A stretch of DNA of 64,000 bases, taken from NCBI GenBank assembly GCA_037349105.1, contig JAYJMM010000121.1:1250001-1314000 (forward strand). The letters are read 5' to 3'. Position 1 is the first letter of the stretch, and each line of letters opens with the position of its first letter. The stretch comes from Limnomonas spitsbergensis. Lineage: Eukaryota > Chlorophyta > Chlorophyceae > Chlamydomonadales. Shown here piece by piece: positions 22,511 to 34,000 of the stretch. The notes beneath the pieces are model-generated. The model was not told the DNA's origin and made no database searches. It saw only the letters and a list, made by a program, of their open reading frames with translations. The position numbers were made by a program, and so were the translations under genes.

Positions 22511-23083
22511 TAGTCATCGTGTCCATGCACGCAGCTTAGTTATCATGTCTATGCATTCAGTTCATGACGCTCATGCATGCAGCCTATTTGTCATGCTCAT
22601 GTATGAAGCTTGTTTTCATATCCATGCATGCAGCCTACCGGTGCTAGTACCAACTTTGTCTCCTCATGTCTGTGCCCAGTGTTTGCATAGACACCACAGG
22701 TTGCCCAGGTTATCTGCCCTCGTGATCACTTTGTTTAGGGTTGTTCAGCTACAATTCAGCTACATCATGGCCTACGACCGTGGGGTCCAGGTGCAGCAAG
22801 CCCTGCTCCTAGGGCCACTGGCTATACGCCTGTCAAGGTTGGGTCCCAATCAATACAGTTATGACCGCCTGGCGGCCCCCCTTACTTGCATTGGCAAGCA
22901 CTTAACTTACCAGTGCTCCTGATTAAGACCTTGAAGGGCTCACTTAGAGAGCAGAGTGACCTGATGCCACTTAGTCATGAGGCATCTGCATGATGTTACT
23001 TGATGCAGCAGTATAACACAGCACACAATGTAATAATACTGACAGAGTGCTGCCTGCTTTTTCCCCTGCCCTTTTGGTTGCAG

Positions 23084-23247
23084 TCTGGCAGCAACAGCTT
23101 GAGTCCTGAACTTGCTTCTGACACCGCCAATGCCGACGAGGAGCGGCAGCAGCAGCAGGAGGAGGAGGAGGACGCTCTGGGTGCTGCCATCAGCTCTCCC
23201 CAGCAGGGCAAGGCCTCGACATTGTGGGGGAAACGCTTGGGGCGGAA
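23084..23247 (+). CDS. single exon of an unidentified acidic/Gln-rich protein
   Basis: After a strong acceptor (CCCTTTTGGTTGCAG) the plus strand reads SGSNSLSPELASDTANADEE, then RQQQQEEEEDALGAAISSPQ and GKASTLWGKRLGR, to a consensus donor (GGCGGAA|GTGAGT). It ends two bases into a codon. The region is low-complexity and probably disordered; no domain seen. The donor edge CATTGTGGGGGAAACGCTTG is echoed in every unit of the array that follows, which supports this being a genuine exon. Neighbouring exons of the gene were not found. Confidence 0.55.
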
Positions 23248-23534
23248 GTGAGTACTGCTGCATGGGGTAGGAGGGATTGAAATGTATGGGTAGGATCTAC
23301 AGGTTGACATCCGGGCTTGTCTGCCAACTATGGCGTCAAAGAGCAGCTGCAGCATCATTAGCAGCCACAGCATGCCCAGGGTGTTCAGCAGACTGAGGTT
23401 TGGGCTCGCTGCCGACTTAAGCGGCAAAGAGCAGCTGCATCATTATTAGCAACAGCACCAGCAGCACCAGCACCAGCAGCAGGAAGCTCTGGGAGTTCAA
23501 AGCAGCTATCCGAAAGAGGACACGACTTTGTGAC

Positions 23535-24595
23535 ATGCTTGGGGATACAACTGGGGCGGAAGAGTGTAGAGGGGGAAAGAGGGCGTGGCAGGCAACTAGG
23601 TGGTCAAAGCAGCTATCCTAGAAAGGGGGACATCTTGTCATTGTGGGGTATACAACTGGGGCGGAAGAGTGTAGAGAGGGAAAGAGGGAGTAGCAGGCAA
23701 CTAGGTGGTCAAAGCAGCTATCCAAGAAGGGGGGGGCATCTCGTCATTGTGGGGGATACAACTGGGGCGGAAGAGTGTAGAGGGGGAAAGAGGGCGTGGC
23801 AGGCAACTAGGTAATCAAAGCAGCTATCCTAGAAGGGGGGGGCATCTCGTCATTGTGGGGTATACAACTGGGGTGGAAGAGAGTAGAGGGGGAAAGAGGG
23901 CGTGGCAGGCAACTAGGTGGTCAAAGCAGCTATCCTAGAAGGGGGGACATCTCGTCATTGTGGGGGATACAACTGGGGCGGAAGAGTGTAGAGGGGGAAA
24001 GAGGGCGTGGCAGGCAACTAGGTGGTCAAAGCAGCTATCCTAGAAGGGGGGACATCTCGTCATTGTGGGGGATACAACTGGGGCGGAAGAGTGTAGAGGG
24101 GGAAAGAGGGCGTGGCAGGCAACTAGGTGGTCAAAGCAGCTATCCTAGAAGGAGGGGACATCTCATCATTGTGGGGGATACAACTGGGGGGGAAGAGAGT
24201 AGAGGGGGAAAGAGGGCGTGGCAGGCAACTAGGTGGTCAAAGCAGCTATCCTAGAAGGAGGGGACATCTCATCATTGTGGGGGATACAACTGGGGGGGAA
24301 GAGAGTAGAGGGGGAACGAGGGCGTGGCAGGCAACTAGGTGGTCAAAGCAGCTATCCTAGAAGGAGGGGACATCTCATCATTGTGGGGGATACAACTGGG
24401 GCGGAAGAAAGTAGAGGGGGAAAGAGGGAGTAGCAGGCAACTAGGTGGTCAAAGCAGCTATCCTAGAAGGGGGGACATCTCATCATTGTGGGGGATACAA
24501 CTGGGGCGGAACAGTGTTGAGGGGGAAAGAGGGCGTGGCAGGCAACTAGGGGTGATCAAACAAGCCATCCAAAGGGGGGACATGACCTGGTCATG
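23535..24595 (+). repeat. 106-bp minisatellite derived from the preceding exon's donor edge
   Basis: About ten units containing CATTGTGGGGGATACAACTG then GGGCGGAAGAGTGTAGAGGG, and a GGCAGGCAACTAGGTGGTCA spacer. The first part mirrors the exon end and donor at 23218-23255. More diverged copies lie at about 24615-24640, 24965-24995 and 25105-25150, the last also retaining the GTACTGCTGCATGGGG intron sequence found just after the real donor. Confidence 0.88.
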
Positions 24596-24599
24596 AAGG

Positions 24600-26068
24600 G
24601 AATGGACGAAATGGAGGCGTCTGGGGCAGAAATAAGTGAAGGGGGGAGGGAGTGTTTCTCTTTCCGGCTTGAATTCCACCTGCAACAGGCCTAAAGAGGC
24701 CTGATTGGGACCAAACCTGGACTGGCCTACGACTGGTGGCCAAAGCAGCATGGCTGGCCACAAATGGGGCCCCATGCTTGAAGCTCGTGTGTAGCTGACA
24801 TGTAGCTGAGTCACGAAACAAGGAACACATGGGGGGAACTACATGCTCTGAGTGCGTAGAGCAGCTCTTTCAGGGAAAACAAAAACTAGGGGCCCCTAGG
24901 GGCGTGGGGGTTAAGGGAACAGCGCAGATCGGGGATGAATGTGGCTCTTCCAAGGAGATAATGACCTCTTTGGGATGGAAGCGTGTGGTGTAGAAATAAG
25001 TAGGGCTGTAGGGGGGGGGGGTGAGGCAAGGATATGCGCCGAGCTGCTCTATCTTCGAAGGTACGAAAGAGAATTGGAGAACAAGACTTCTTCGCCATGA
25101 AGGAAGAACTTGGGGCAGTAGTGGGTACTGCTGCATGGGGGGAGGGAGGCAAGTTTTGAGTGGCGCTTCTTTGGCAGTGGTACTTCTTTGGGAGTGGTAT
25201 GGTGCTGATTCTGTTGTTTGTGTTCATGTTTGTGTTACCGGAGTTGCAGACATATTTCAATGGTATGATGGTTCTGAAGGGAGCAGCTACATGAAAAGTG
25301 GATGTGTTGTCCACTGGAATATTTTCTCTTTAGGGGGCAAGGAATGAAAAAAATTGACAAAAGCGAGGTGGGAGCAAGAAACGGTTGGAAACCCCCATCC
25401 TCAACAATTATAGAGCTTGACAAGAGCTTTCCATATCTGGTCTTAAAATGTTTTTTGGCCCAACGGTAACTGAGGTGCAGAGAGCCAAACAATGAGGACT
25501 TGGTAGATTTCACAAAAGCTTATTTTCCGAAGAACATTTCAACCCCGAGAAAAGTGCATGATATGGAGATCTCACAGCATAGGGTAGGGCCAGGGCTTTC
25601 CAACGCCTCCCTGTGCATGGTCAACGGTCAACGTTAAGGACCCGGTCATCGCATGTCAAACTAGGAGGGGGGGGGTCCATGCCCCTAAAAAAACGTTTGT
25701 TTTATTCTTGAGGGTTTGAGTTGGCTGGTAGGTAGATCCGTAGATGGGCTGGTGCAGGATCCGGCCGGGGTCTCGCAGACTCGCACTTGCCTTATTTCGC
25801 GCCGAATTATAACAACCCTTTATTTGGGAACCTGTCGTTCCTGGGGAAACGGGCCCGAGGAAAAATGAACCGAGGAAAAGCGGGAGGGTCGTCCGGGGAT
25901 GCCGGAAAGAAGCGACAGTAGTGTGGATGTTCTCCGGCTGGGCGATTGTGGGCGGGGGGGCTTAAATTGTTGTCCGGCTGTTGTTCAGCACGGTTGTTCT
26001 GCAAGATTTTTATCGCGTTCAGTTCGCCTCTGTATCTTTAGTCATAAACTCTTTCTCTGTGTGCCCTC
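24600..26068. other. mostly intergenic; 5' flank of the gene at 26069
   Basis: It holds one member of a dispersed repeat pair (about 24685-24800, matching 28425-28525: ACCAAACCTG, GGCC-AAAGCAG-ATGGCTGGCC, GTGTAGCTGACAT-TAGCTGA) and a copy of the ACGCCC/GGGCGT hairpin repeat (about 24885-24930). No coding sequence recognised. The pyrimidine-rich 25980-26068 just before the ATG is presumably 5' UTR. Confidence 0.4.
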
Positions 26069-29000
26069 ATGGCAGTTGTAAACCCAGCTCCTGAAAAAAT
26101 ACCGCGTCCCAACTCCCAATGTTTGCAGCTTCGCAGCCAGGGTGATGGGCTTCGAGAAATTGAAACGGTGCGAACCTACTCAAGCGATCGATCGACCGGA
26201 TCGACGCTACATAGATTCATAAAACAACCGGGAGAGAAAAATGTAGTGACCCTATCACACTTTTTGGAAAACCCGTCAAAAACTGACTTGTCCCCTGGTT
26301 CCAGGCTGATGCGGCCGTTGGAAATGCTCAAGCTTACATCCGCGCCCCGGGCCAAGCAGGATGCCAGGCAGCTCAAACGCTGTCCTAGCAGTGGTCGTGT
26401 GCAAGCCGTCAAGGCTCAACACGCCCGACCAACATCAAGGTACGCCATCCTCAACGCACAACAATGACAACATGGTCCACTTGGGTAAAAGGAGGGTACT
26501 GGGCAGGCATTCAAGGCGCAACACCCTCGGCCAGCATCAAGGTAGGCCATCCTCAACGCACAACAATGACAACATGGTCCACTTGGGCAAAAGGAGGGTA
26601 CTGGGCAGGCATTCAAGGCGCAACACCCTCGGCCAGCATCAAGGTAGGCCATCCTCAACGCACAACAATGACAACATGGTCCACTTGGGCAAAAGGAGGG
26701 CACTGGGCAGGCATTCAAGGCGCAACACCCTCGGCCAGCATCAAGGTAGGCCATCAACGCACAACAATGACAACATGGTCCACTTGGGCAAAAGGAGGGC
26801 ACTGGGCAGGCATTCAAGGCGCAACACCCTCGGCCAGCGTCAAGGTAGGCCATCAACGCACAACATGGTCTCCCTGATCCACGCACCTGCTCGTGTGTTT
26901 ATTTCTTCATGGTCCACTCGGGCAGAACTGAGGTCCTAGGCAGGCATCCAAGGCTCAACACGCTCAACCAACATCTAGGTCTAGGCCATCAGCGCACAAC
27001 ATGGTCCAGTTGGGCAGGATAAGGGTACTGGGCCGTCGGCGTGTGCAGGCAGGCAAGGCATGTCATGGTTTAAGCAGGCTCCCTAGCAGGGGTCGTGGGC
27101 AAGTTGTCCAGGCGCAGCATGTCTGGACACTATCTGGGTAGGCACTCGCTGCAAACATGGTCCACTTGGGCAAATGGAGGGTGCCAACTCCGTTGGCAAG
27201 GCTCAACATGCCTAGCCACCATCGAGTTAGGCTAGCAACTAATGCACACCATGATCTGGATGGGTGAAATAAAGGTGTTCCTGTTCATTTGTATCACCTT
27301 GCACCTTTGACGCAGCACGTTTTAACCCTCCCCCCCTAGGTCGCCCAACATGGGCCGGGCGGTGGCGGCAGCTTTGTCAGCGTACCGTGGTGCCCCGGCT
27401 GCTGGCCGCTCCGGCCTTTATGAGGTAGAGCATAGCTCAGACTCCATAAAGGCATCGACTGCGGAGGAAAACTGGTGCGTGGACGGGGGCAGAGCTGATA
27501 GGGGCAGAGCTGATTATAGGGGTTGCGTGCGAGCCGCTACCGTGGTGCCTGGCTGCTGGTCGCTCTGGCCTTCACGAGGTATAGCATAGCTCAGACTCCA
27601 TCAAGGCATCGACTGCGGAGGGAAACTGGCGCGTTGACAGGGGCAAAGCTGGGTTTAGAGGTAATGTGCTAACCTCGGTGACCCTGCTGCTGGCCCGTCC
27701 GGCCTTCATGAGGTGGAGCACAGCTCAGACTCCATGAGGGTATCGACAGCTGAGGGAAACTGGTGCGTGGATGGGGGCAGAGCATGGTGTTAATTCACCT
27801 CCATCCATGTGACACAGCTCCTGGGCGCGTGGGCCCCTTACTCCTTTTAAATTTCGGATGTTTGCTAGCCGCGGTGACCCATCTCCCGTCCACCCTGGCC
27901 TTAATGAGTTGCAGCATAGCTCTCCCTCTATGAAGACTTCTACTGAGGAGGAAGAGTGGTGCGTGGGCAGGGACAGAGCTGGGCTTAGCGGATGTGTGCG
28001 AGCCGCGGTGACCTGGCGACCAGCTGCTCTAGCCTCCATGAGGTGGAGCTTAGCTCAGACCCCATGAAGGCATTGACCGCGAGAGAAAAGTGGTGTATGG
28101 ACAGGGGCAAAGGCGCATACCGTAGCTGATTTAGATGTGTGAGTCACGGTGCCCTGTATCGTGACGGTCTTGGCTTAGAAAGAAAGAAAGCTACGCCCAA
28201 TTAGGGCGTGGAGGTTAAGGAACCAGAGCAGCTTGGGGCTGAAGCCACATCTGCGCCGTTACCATAAGGCAAGAAGAAAGAAGCAACTCCCTCACCGCGG
28301 TTTCCTCTTGCTTAAATAAGATAGAGCGTAGCTGACCCTCGATTAACGCCTTGATCAGTGTTTATTTTTTCGGCTACCAGTCCACCTTCGGCAGGCCGCC
28401 CCGCAGCCGCCGAAGGCTGGATTGAGGCCAAACCTGTACCAGCCTACAACTAGTAGCCAAAGCAGTATGGCTGGCCAGAAATGGGGCTGTCGGCTAAAGG
28501 CCGGAGTGTAGCTGACATATAGCTGAAAGACAAAAAAGAAACGCTGGCCTTGACTGCGGAGGAAAACTGGTGGGTGGACAGGGTTGCTGATTCTTAGGGA
28601 TTTTACGAAAACTGGTGGGTGGATAGGGTTGCTGATTCTTAGGGTTTTACGAAAACTGGTGGGTGGATTAACTGGTGGGTGGATTAACTGGTGGGTGGAC
28701 AGGGTTGCTGATTCTTAGGGATTTTACATACTGGTACTGCGGACCTCTGTCTGCCGGTCGCTCTCGCCTTGATCAGGTGCAGCATAGCTATTTTTCTAGG
28801 GAGGTCTGGTCCGTGGAAGAAAACTGGTGAGTGGGCAGGGGCTGAGCCGTCAGGGGCAGACGTGACTTTAAAGGTTGTGTGCAAGCCGTTACCGCGGAGC
28901 CCCGGTTTCCAGCTGCTCCGGCCTTGATGAGGTTGAGCGTATCTCTGTGTTGAAGAGGGTCTTGACCACAGAGGAAAACTGGTGAGTGGATTGTGGCTGA

Positions 29001-30110
29001 GTCATGTGGAAGGTGGTCAGAAGCTGAAGACAGGCTCGTATAAGCTGGCTCCTGATAGGGCAGCGAGGCAGGCCTGATTCATGTGTGAAAAAACAGCACG
29101 CGTTGCTAGGCAGCATGTGTGACCGGTGGTGCTTGAATGGCCAGTGCCCCTTGTCCTGGAAGCTGACCAGAAGCTGATGGCAGGCTCGTAGAAGCTGGCT
29201 CCTGATGGGGCAGTGAGGCAGGCCTCATGTGAATGTGTTTATCAGTGCACACTGGTGTGACGCCGCCTCAAATTTGAATTCGAATTTGAATTCGAATGTG
29301 TGGTGCGCAGGCGGCGAGCTGAGGAGGCCATGAAGAAGTCCTTCAGCAACTCTCAACAGGTGGGTGTCACGGGGCGTTGGTTTTATAATGCATCACTGCT
29401 TTATCAACCTTTCGGTTGCGGTTCAGCTACATGTCTTGTGCGCATCAGTTACATCTCAGCCACCATTCAGCCACAACCTCTCCTTCAGCCAACATGGCTA
29501 GGTGCAGGAAGCTTAGTTGCCTGGACCTCCGGCTGTAGATGGTAGGGTTTAGGACAGGGTTTACCACAGGTTTTAGGGTTTATGACAGGGTTTTGGGGTT
29601 TACCCTGACCCCTAAACTAGGCATACAAATCGACACTGTGGACTGGCCTTGGTGCCTTCACTCTGAATTGGGGTTAAGAATGGTGCATACCCGCTGGGCC
29701 CTGCTGGACGTCCGGCCGCTTGGGGCTAGTAGGGGATGAGCAAGCTCAATTCCAGCTACCATACACAGCTGGGACCATGGTGCAGGCACGTCACCCTCCT
29801 ACGTGAGGGGGGCAGGAACATGGAACCCGGCGATGTAGACAAGGGAAGCGCGAGAGGATCGTTTGGCGGGTTCAATCCCTCAACCTTACGGTATGGATGC
29901 CACCTGTGTTGTACCCCATCTACATGTTGTTGTTACAAACTTGACGCAACCACCGACAGCCTTTTGCGAAAGGGCCAGGCAGAGCGAAACTAGAGAATTT
30001 TTCAAACCTGTCCACTGCCGTATACCCTGACCTTGCCCCCCTCTGACGCTTTCAGAAACATGAGTCAACCAATCGGCAGCCCTCGCACAGCCTTGTGCAC
30101 AAGAGTGCCG
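26069..30110 (+). CDS. unknown protein, exons 1-4 (N-terminal part)
   Basis: Four plus-strand exons join in phase: 26069-26439 (ATG start; MAVVNPAPEKIPRPNSQCLQ, then LHRFIKQPGEKNVVTLSHF), 27340-27474 (RSPNMGRAVAAALSAYRG, LYEVEHSSDSIKASTAEENW), 29311-29359 (RRAEEAMKKSFSNSQQ) and 30056-30110 (KHESTNRQPSHSLVHKSA). All junctions are AG/GT, and each donor edge is echoed by decoy copies in the following intron, which independently marks the exon ends. They give about 203 residues, basic and Ser-rich, with no known domain. Exon 4 ends one base into a codon, while the next well-supported exon (from 31013) needs two, so either an exon is missing, there is a one-base indel, or two genes adjoin. Confidence 0.55.
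26440..26870 (+). repeat. about 103-bp array of exon 1 donor-edge copies
   Basis: Four to five units contain ATTCAAGGCGCAACACCCTC then GGCCAGCATCAAGGTAGGCC, copies of the exon 1 end and donor (GTCAAGGCTCAACACGCCCG, ACCAACATCAAG|GTACGCC). Every unit keeps an AAG|GTAGG donor. Diverged copies continue at about 26940-26985 and 27190-27235. Confidence 0.9.
27475..29000 (+). repeat. about eight degraded copies of exon 2's donor edge
   Basis: Copies of GCTCAGACTCCATAAAGGCA followed by GAGGAAAACTG|GTGCGT occur at about 27545-27640, 27675-27780, 27885-27975, 28020-28100, 28550-28580 (with three mini-duplications to 28720), 28755-28835 and 28910-28990. Two distal copies (28829, 28985) carry GTGAGTGG, a better donor than the true one. 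The 28190-28260 part is a hairpin-repeat copy, and 28425-28525 is the partner of 24685-24800. Confidence 0.85.
29545..29605 (+). repeat. degenerate telomere-like tract
   Basis: TAGGGTTTAGGACAGGGTTT, then one exact TTTTAGGG (the chlamydomonadalean telomere unit) among GGGTTT variants. Short and degenerate, possibly coincidental. Confidence 0.3.
29670..29890 (+). mobile_element. SINE-like dispersed repeat, copy 1
   Basis: About 220 bases shared with 48412-48620: GGTGCATACCCG(C/T)TGGGCCC, GCTCAATTCCAGCTACCAT, GTGAGGGGG-CAGGAACATGG, AACCCGGCG. A GGCGGGTTCAATCCCTCAAC stretch near the 3' end resembles a tRNA-type B box, suggesting a tRNA-derived SINE. No open frame is shared by the two copies. Confidence 0.6.
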
Positions 30111-30960
30111 GTATGGGGACGGGGAGGAAAGGGTGAGAGGGAGGGGAGGGGTACCAATTTGAATGTGGGGATGGGAGGGGATGGGGGGCAATGTTGAATA
30201 ACAGAAGGTAAGAGGGGTAATGAAAGGTGAGAGGGGGGGGTGGGGGATTTCAAGAGTGCCGGTATGGTGTCGGGGAGGTAAGAGGCAGCACTGTGTTTTA
30301 GAGTTTCAAGTTATGGCTGTGAATCCTGAAAAAGGAGAATGGAGCTTTTCCTGGCTGAGAATGTTGGAGGAAATCACCTGGGTGGTATAAAGCGACCATG
30401 GGTGGTATGCCAAGGTGTTGTTGTGCTCCCTCATATGCTAGGAGTGACGGTACGGGAACGGGGAGGTAAGAGGGGGGGAGGGGGGTCAATTTGACTTTTA
30501 GGACGCGAGGGAGAGGGGGCAAATTTGAAAAAAGAAAGTAAGAGGGGGGGGTGGGGGGGCATTTCAAGAGTGCTGATACAGGGACCTGAAGGTAAGAAGG
30601 GGGGAAGGATCAATTTGAATGTTGGGACGTGAGGGGGGTGGGATAACGTTATGAATAACAGAAGGTAAGAGGGGGGGGGGGGAGGGGGGGGATTACAAGA
30701 GTGCCGGTTTGGGGACTAAGATGTAGCCCTGTTTGTCAGGGCCTAGCTGTGAATCCTGAAAATAATCATGAAAAGGATTATGGAGCTTTGTGTGGCTGAG
30801 AATTCTTGAGGAAAGCACTTGGGTGACATGAAAATGCCCTAGAGCAGGGTGACATGATAATGCCCTAGGGCTGCATCAAATACTTATTGGGCTCCAGTCC
30901 ATCACCGCAGCTGCCGAGTGATTTCAAGCTGACCGTGTAGGACTCCCGGATTATAAAATG
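30111..30960 (+). repeat. degraded copies of exon 4's donor edge and exon 5's acceptor edge
   Basis: Copies of the exon 4 end CACAAGAGTGCCG|GTATGGGG lie at about 30249, 30441, 30564 and 30697, each followed by purine-rich GGGGAGGTAAGAGGGG sequence. Two copies of GTGAATCCTGAAAA...ATGGAGCTTT (about 30318 and 30748) form another repeat. At 30905-30945 a degraded copy of exon 5 (ACCGCAGCTGCCGAGTGATT) precedes the real one. Confidence 0.75.
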
Positions 30961-31013
30961 CACCAGTCATTGATGTGTGAACGCATGTTACTCTTTCCCC
31001 TGCCTGCCCCAGG

Positions 31014-34000
31014 ATGTCGACGGCCCCAAGCAGCACTGCAACGGCTGAGATCCGCCGCCGCAGCTTGCCGAGTAATGTCAAGCGGACTGCGGTGGACGCT
31101 CGGCCGGCTCTCGGGCGAGACTCGACAAGAGACCACGACATACGCGGGCTGTTGGACGATCCGCGCATCCTGAAGGTGGGAAAGAGTGTGGGGTGGAGGG
31201 TGGAGTGCCCACCTGCACCCCCGGGCTGTCTGCACCTACTGGAAGGCAAGCTGAGCAGTAACAGCTGCAACACTCGCTTCCCCTTCTCCCCTTATTTACA
31301 TGCCCTCTTTCAACACCCTTCTCCTCCCCCCCCCAGTTCGCCCGCTCTGCCGTGCCCACGTTCACCCCTAGGCCGTCTGCGCCGACTGGAAGGCAAGCTA
31401 AGCAACAACAGCCGCAACACTCTCCTCCTCTCCTCTTCCCTATATCTCATCCCTTATTTCCAGCCCCCCTTTTAATCCCTTCTCCCCCCCCACACACACA
31501 TCAGGCCGCTCACTCACATGCATCCCCGGCCGCCTGCTGGAACCAAAGCTGAGGAACAACAGCCGCAACACACGCCCCCCTTCCCTCTCATCCCTTCTTT
31601 ATACCTCCCCCCCCTCCCCCTTATTCCCCTACTTCTCCCCCTCCAGGCCGCTCACTCTGCCGTGCCTACATGTACCCCCGGCCGCTTGCGTCTGCTGGAA
31701 CGAAAGCTGAGCAACAACAGCCGCACCAACAGAGCCCCCTCCAGCCCTCGAGGGGGTGGCGCACCGCCCTCCATGCTCTCCAGGAGCTCCGTGGTGGATG
31801 AGGGTGTTGTCATGGCAATGCCTGAGCCAGGGGCGGCACCCTTTGCAAACAATGTTGCAGGCGCTGCTGCTAATGCCAATGATGCAGCTACAGCGAGCCC
31901 TGCACATGGTACTGCTAACGCTGGTGATGAAGCTGCAGCATACACTGCATCGGTGGTTCTGGACGAGAGCATTCTATCGGCTGTGGCAGACAGAGGAGTG
32001 GCGGACAGAACGGACACTGTGCGTACTTCTGCCGGCGCTGTTAGTACCGCAGCTACCGCCAGCGCTGTACATGCTGCTGCCGATGACAGTGATGAAGCTG
32101 CTGCGTATACTGCGGCGGTGGTTCGGGATGACAGAATAGTAACAGCTTTGGCAGACGAAGGGGCAGCAGGTACTGCCAACGCTACACATGCTTCTGACGT
32201 CGGCAGTGTAGCAGCTACAGCCAATGCTGCACATGCTACTGCTGACGCCAAAGATGAAGTTGCAGCGTATACTGCAGCGGTGGTTCAGGATGAGAGCATA
32301 GTAACGGCGTTGGCGGACAGAGGGGCAGCAGCTACTGCCAACGCTGCACATGCTTCTGACGCCAGAAGCACTGCAGCTACAGCCAGCTCTGCACATGCTA
32401 TTACCAATGCTAGTCGTACCGCTGCTACAGGGAGAGCTGCTCATGCTACTGCTGACGCCAGAAGTACTGCAGCCAGCCAGCCCTTGACATTCTCTGCGGC
32501 CCGCGCGGCATTGCCAGGGGAAAGTACCCCATCGCTGGGGCTTAGTCGGATCCCACACCCTGGCAGCCCTGGCCCCAGCGCCGGCCCCAGCCCCAGGACA
32601 ACTGCTGACGCGAGCTGCATCCCGCATGCCTCCAGCCTCAGCCCCAGGACAACTGCTGACGCAAGCCGCCTCCCGCATGCCTCCAGCCCTGGCCCCAGCC
32701 CCAGGACAATCAATGATGCAAGCCGCATCCCGCATGCCTCCAGCCGTGGCAGTGCCGACCCCAGCCACATGACCACCGATGATGCAAGCCACATCCCGCA
32801 TGCCTCCAGCCGTGGCAGTGCCGACCCCAGCCACATGACCACCGATGATGCAAGCCGCCTCCCGCATGCCACCAGCCCCAGACCCAGGACAACCGGTGAT
32901 GCAAGCCACATCCTGCCTGCCACCAGCCCTGGCCCTCACACACGAGCCAGTCTTCTCGCTGCCAGCGAAAGGCCAGGCCTCAGCATGAACGCGAGAGCCA
33001 GCCCAATCGGGGCCGGTGCGCGGCCAGTGGCCATTGCGGATCCAAGCAGCCATCACTCCATCAGCTCAGGCCCTAGCACCAGCCCGATTGCTGACAGCGC
33101 CCGGCCATTGGCTAGTGCTGAACCTCCCAGCATGGGCACCAGCCCGAGCAGAGAGGGCGCCCGCTCCATGGCCAATGCTAATCATCATAGCATGGGAACC
33201 AGCCCGATTACTGACGCCGCCCGCACCATGGCCAGCGTGGATGCCCGCAACATGAGCACCAGCCCGATGGCTGACAGCGCCCGCACCATGGCCAATGCTG
33301 AGTCAAGCCACCTCCCTCTGGCCAGCAGCCCGCCAGCACCACACATGAGAAATATGACAGGAACAGGCGCCGCAGCAGGCCTGGCTGTCTTGGCCCCTGT
33401 GGCGGGAGTTACAACAGCAGGCGTCATGTCTGCAGGAGTTACGGCAGCAGGAGTTACAATGGCGGTTACAAGACCTGTCCCGGCTGGGGCAGCGGAGAAG
33501 GGGATCATTCAACCCTTACGGTCCTCGCATGTTGCTGCTCCTGGAGTTGCTGCTCAAGGAGCTGCTGCTACTGCCACTGCTGCTGGGCAGAGCACCTCTA
33601 CGGCGCCATGGGCCCCCATTGTCGAGTCAGCATCTGCTGGAGATCTCGCAGGACAGGAGGCAAGCTCAGAGGAGGAGTTGGCGGTTTCGGAGGAGGAGTC
33701 GGCAGAGCCGGAGTGGCAGCTGGAGCTGGGTGGGCAGGAGGTGTGTGGTTAGGGTTAGGGTGGGAGCAGGGATGGAGAGAGGAGGAGGACAGGGAGTGCA
33801 GGACTGCAGGGTTTGGGGTTCAGGTGGGAGAAGGTGGGGGGTGTGGGGGGGGGGGGGGGGGGATAGGAGGTCAGGGAGTGGCACCTGGAGCTGGTTGGGC
33901 AGAAGGTGTGGTTAGGGGTTGGGTGGGAGCAGGGATGGAGAGAGAAGGAGGACAGGGAGTGCAGGACTGCAGGGTTTGGGGTTCAGGTGGGAGAAGGTGG

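Noticed and set aside
21986..22922. Cys/His/Met-rich repeat protein (metal-binding?)
   Set aside because: The 26-bp unit rotates through all frames and produces the same 26-residue period in each; no frame-specific conservation.
29911..29990. Possible tRNA gene near the SINE-like copy
   Set aside because: Only a B-box-like stretch is present; no acceptor-stem pairing or anticodon arm could be drawn.
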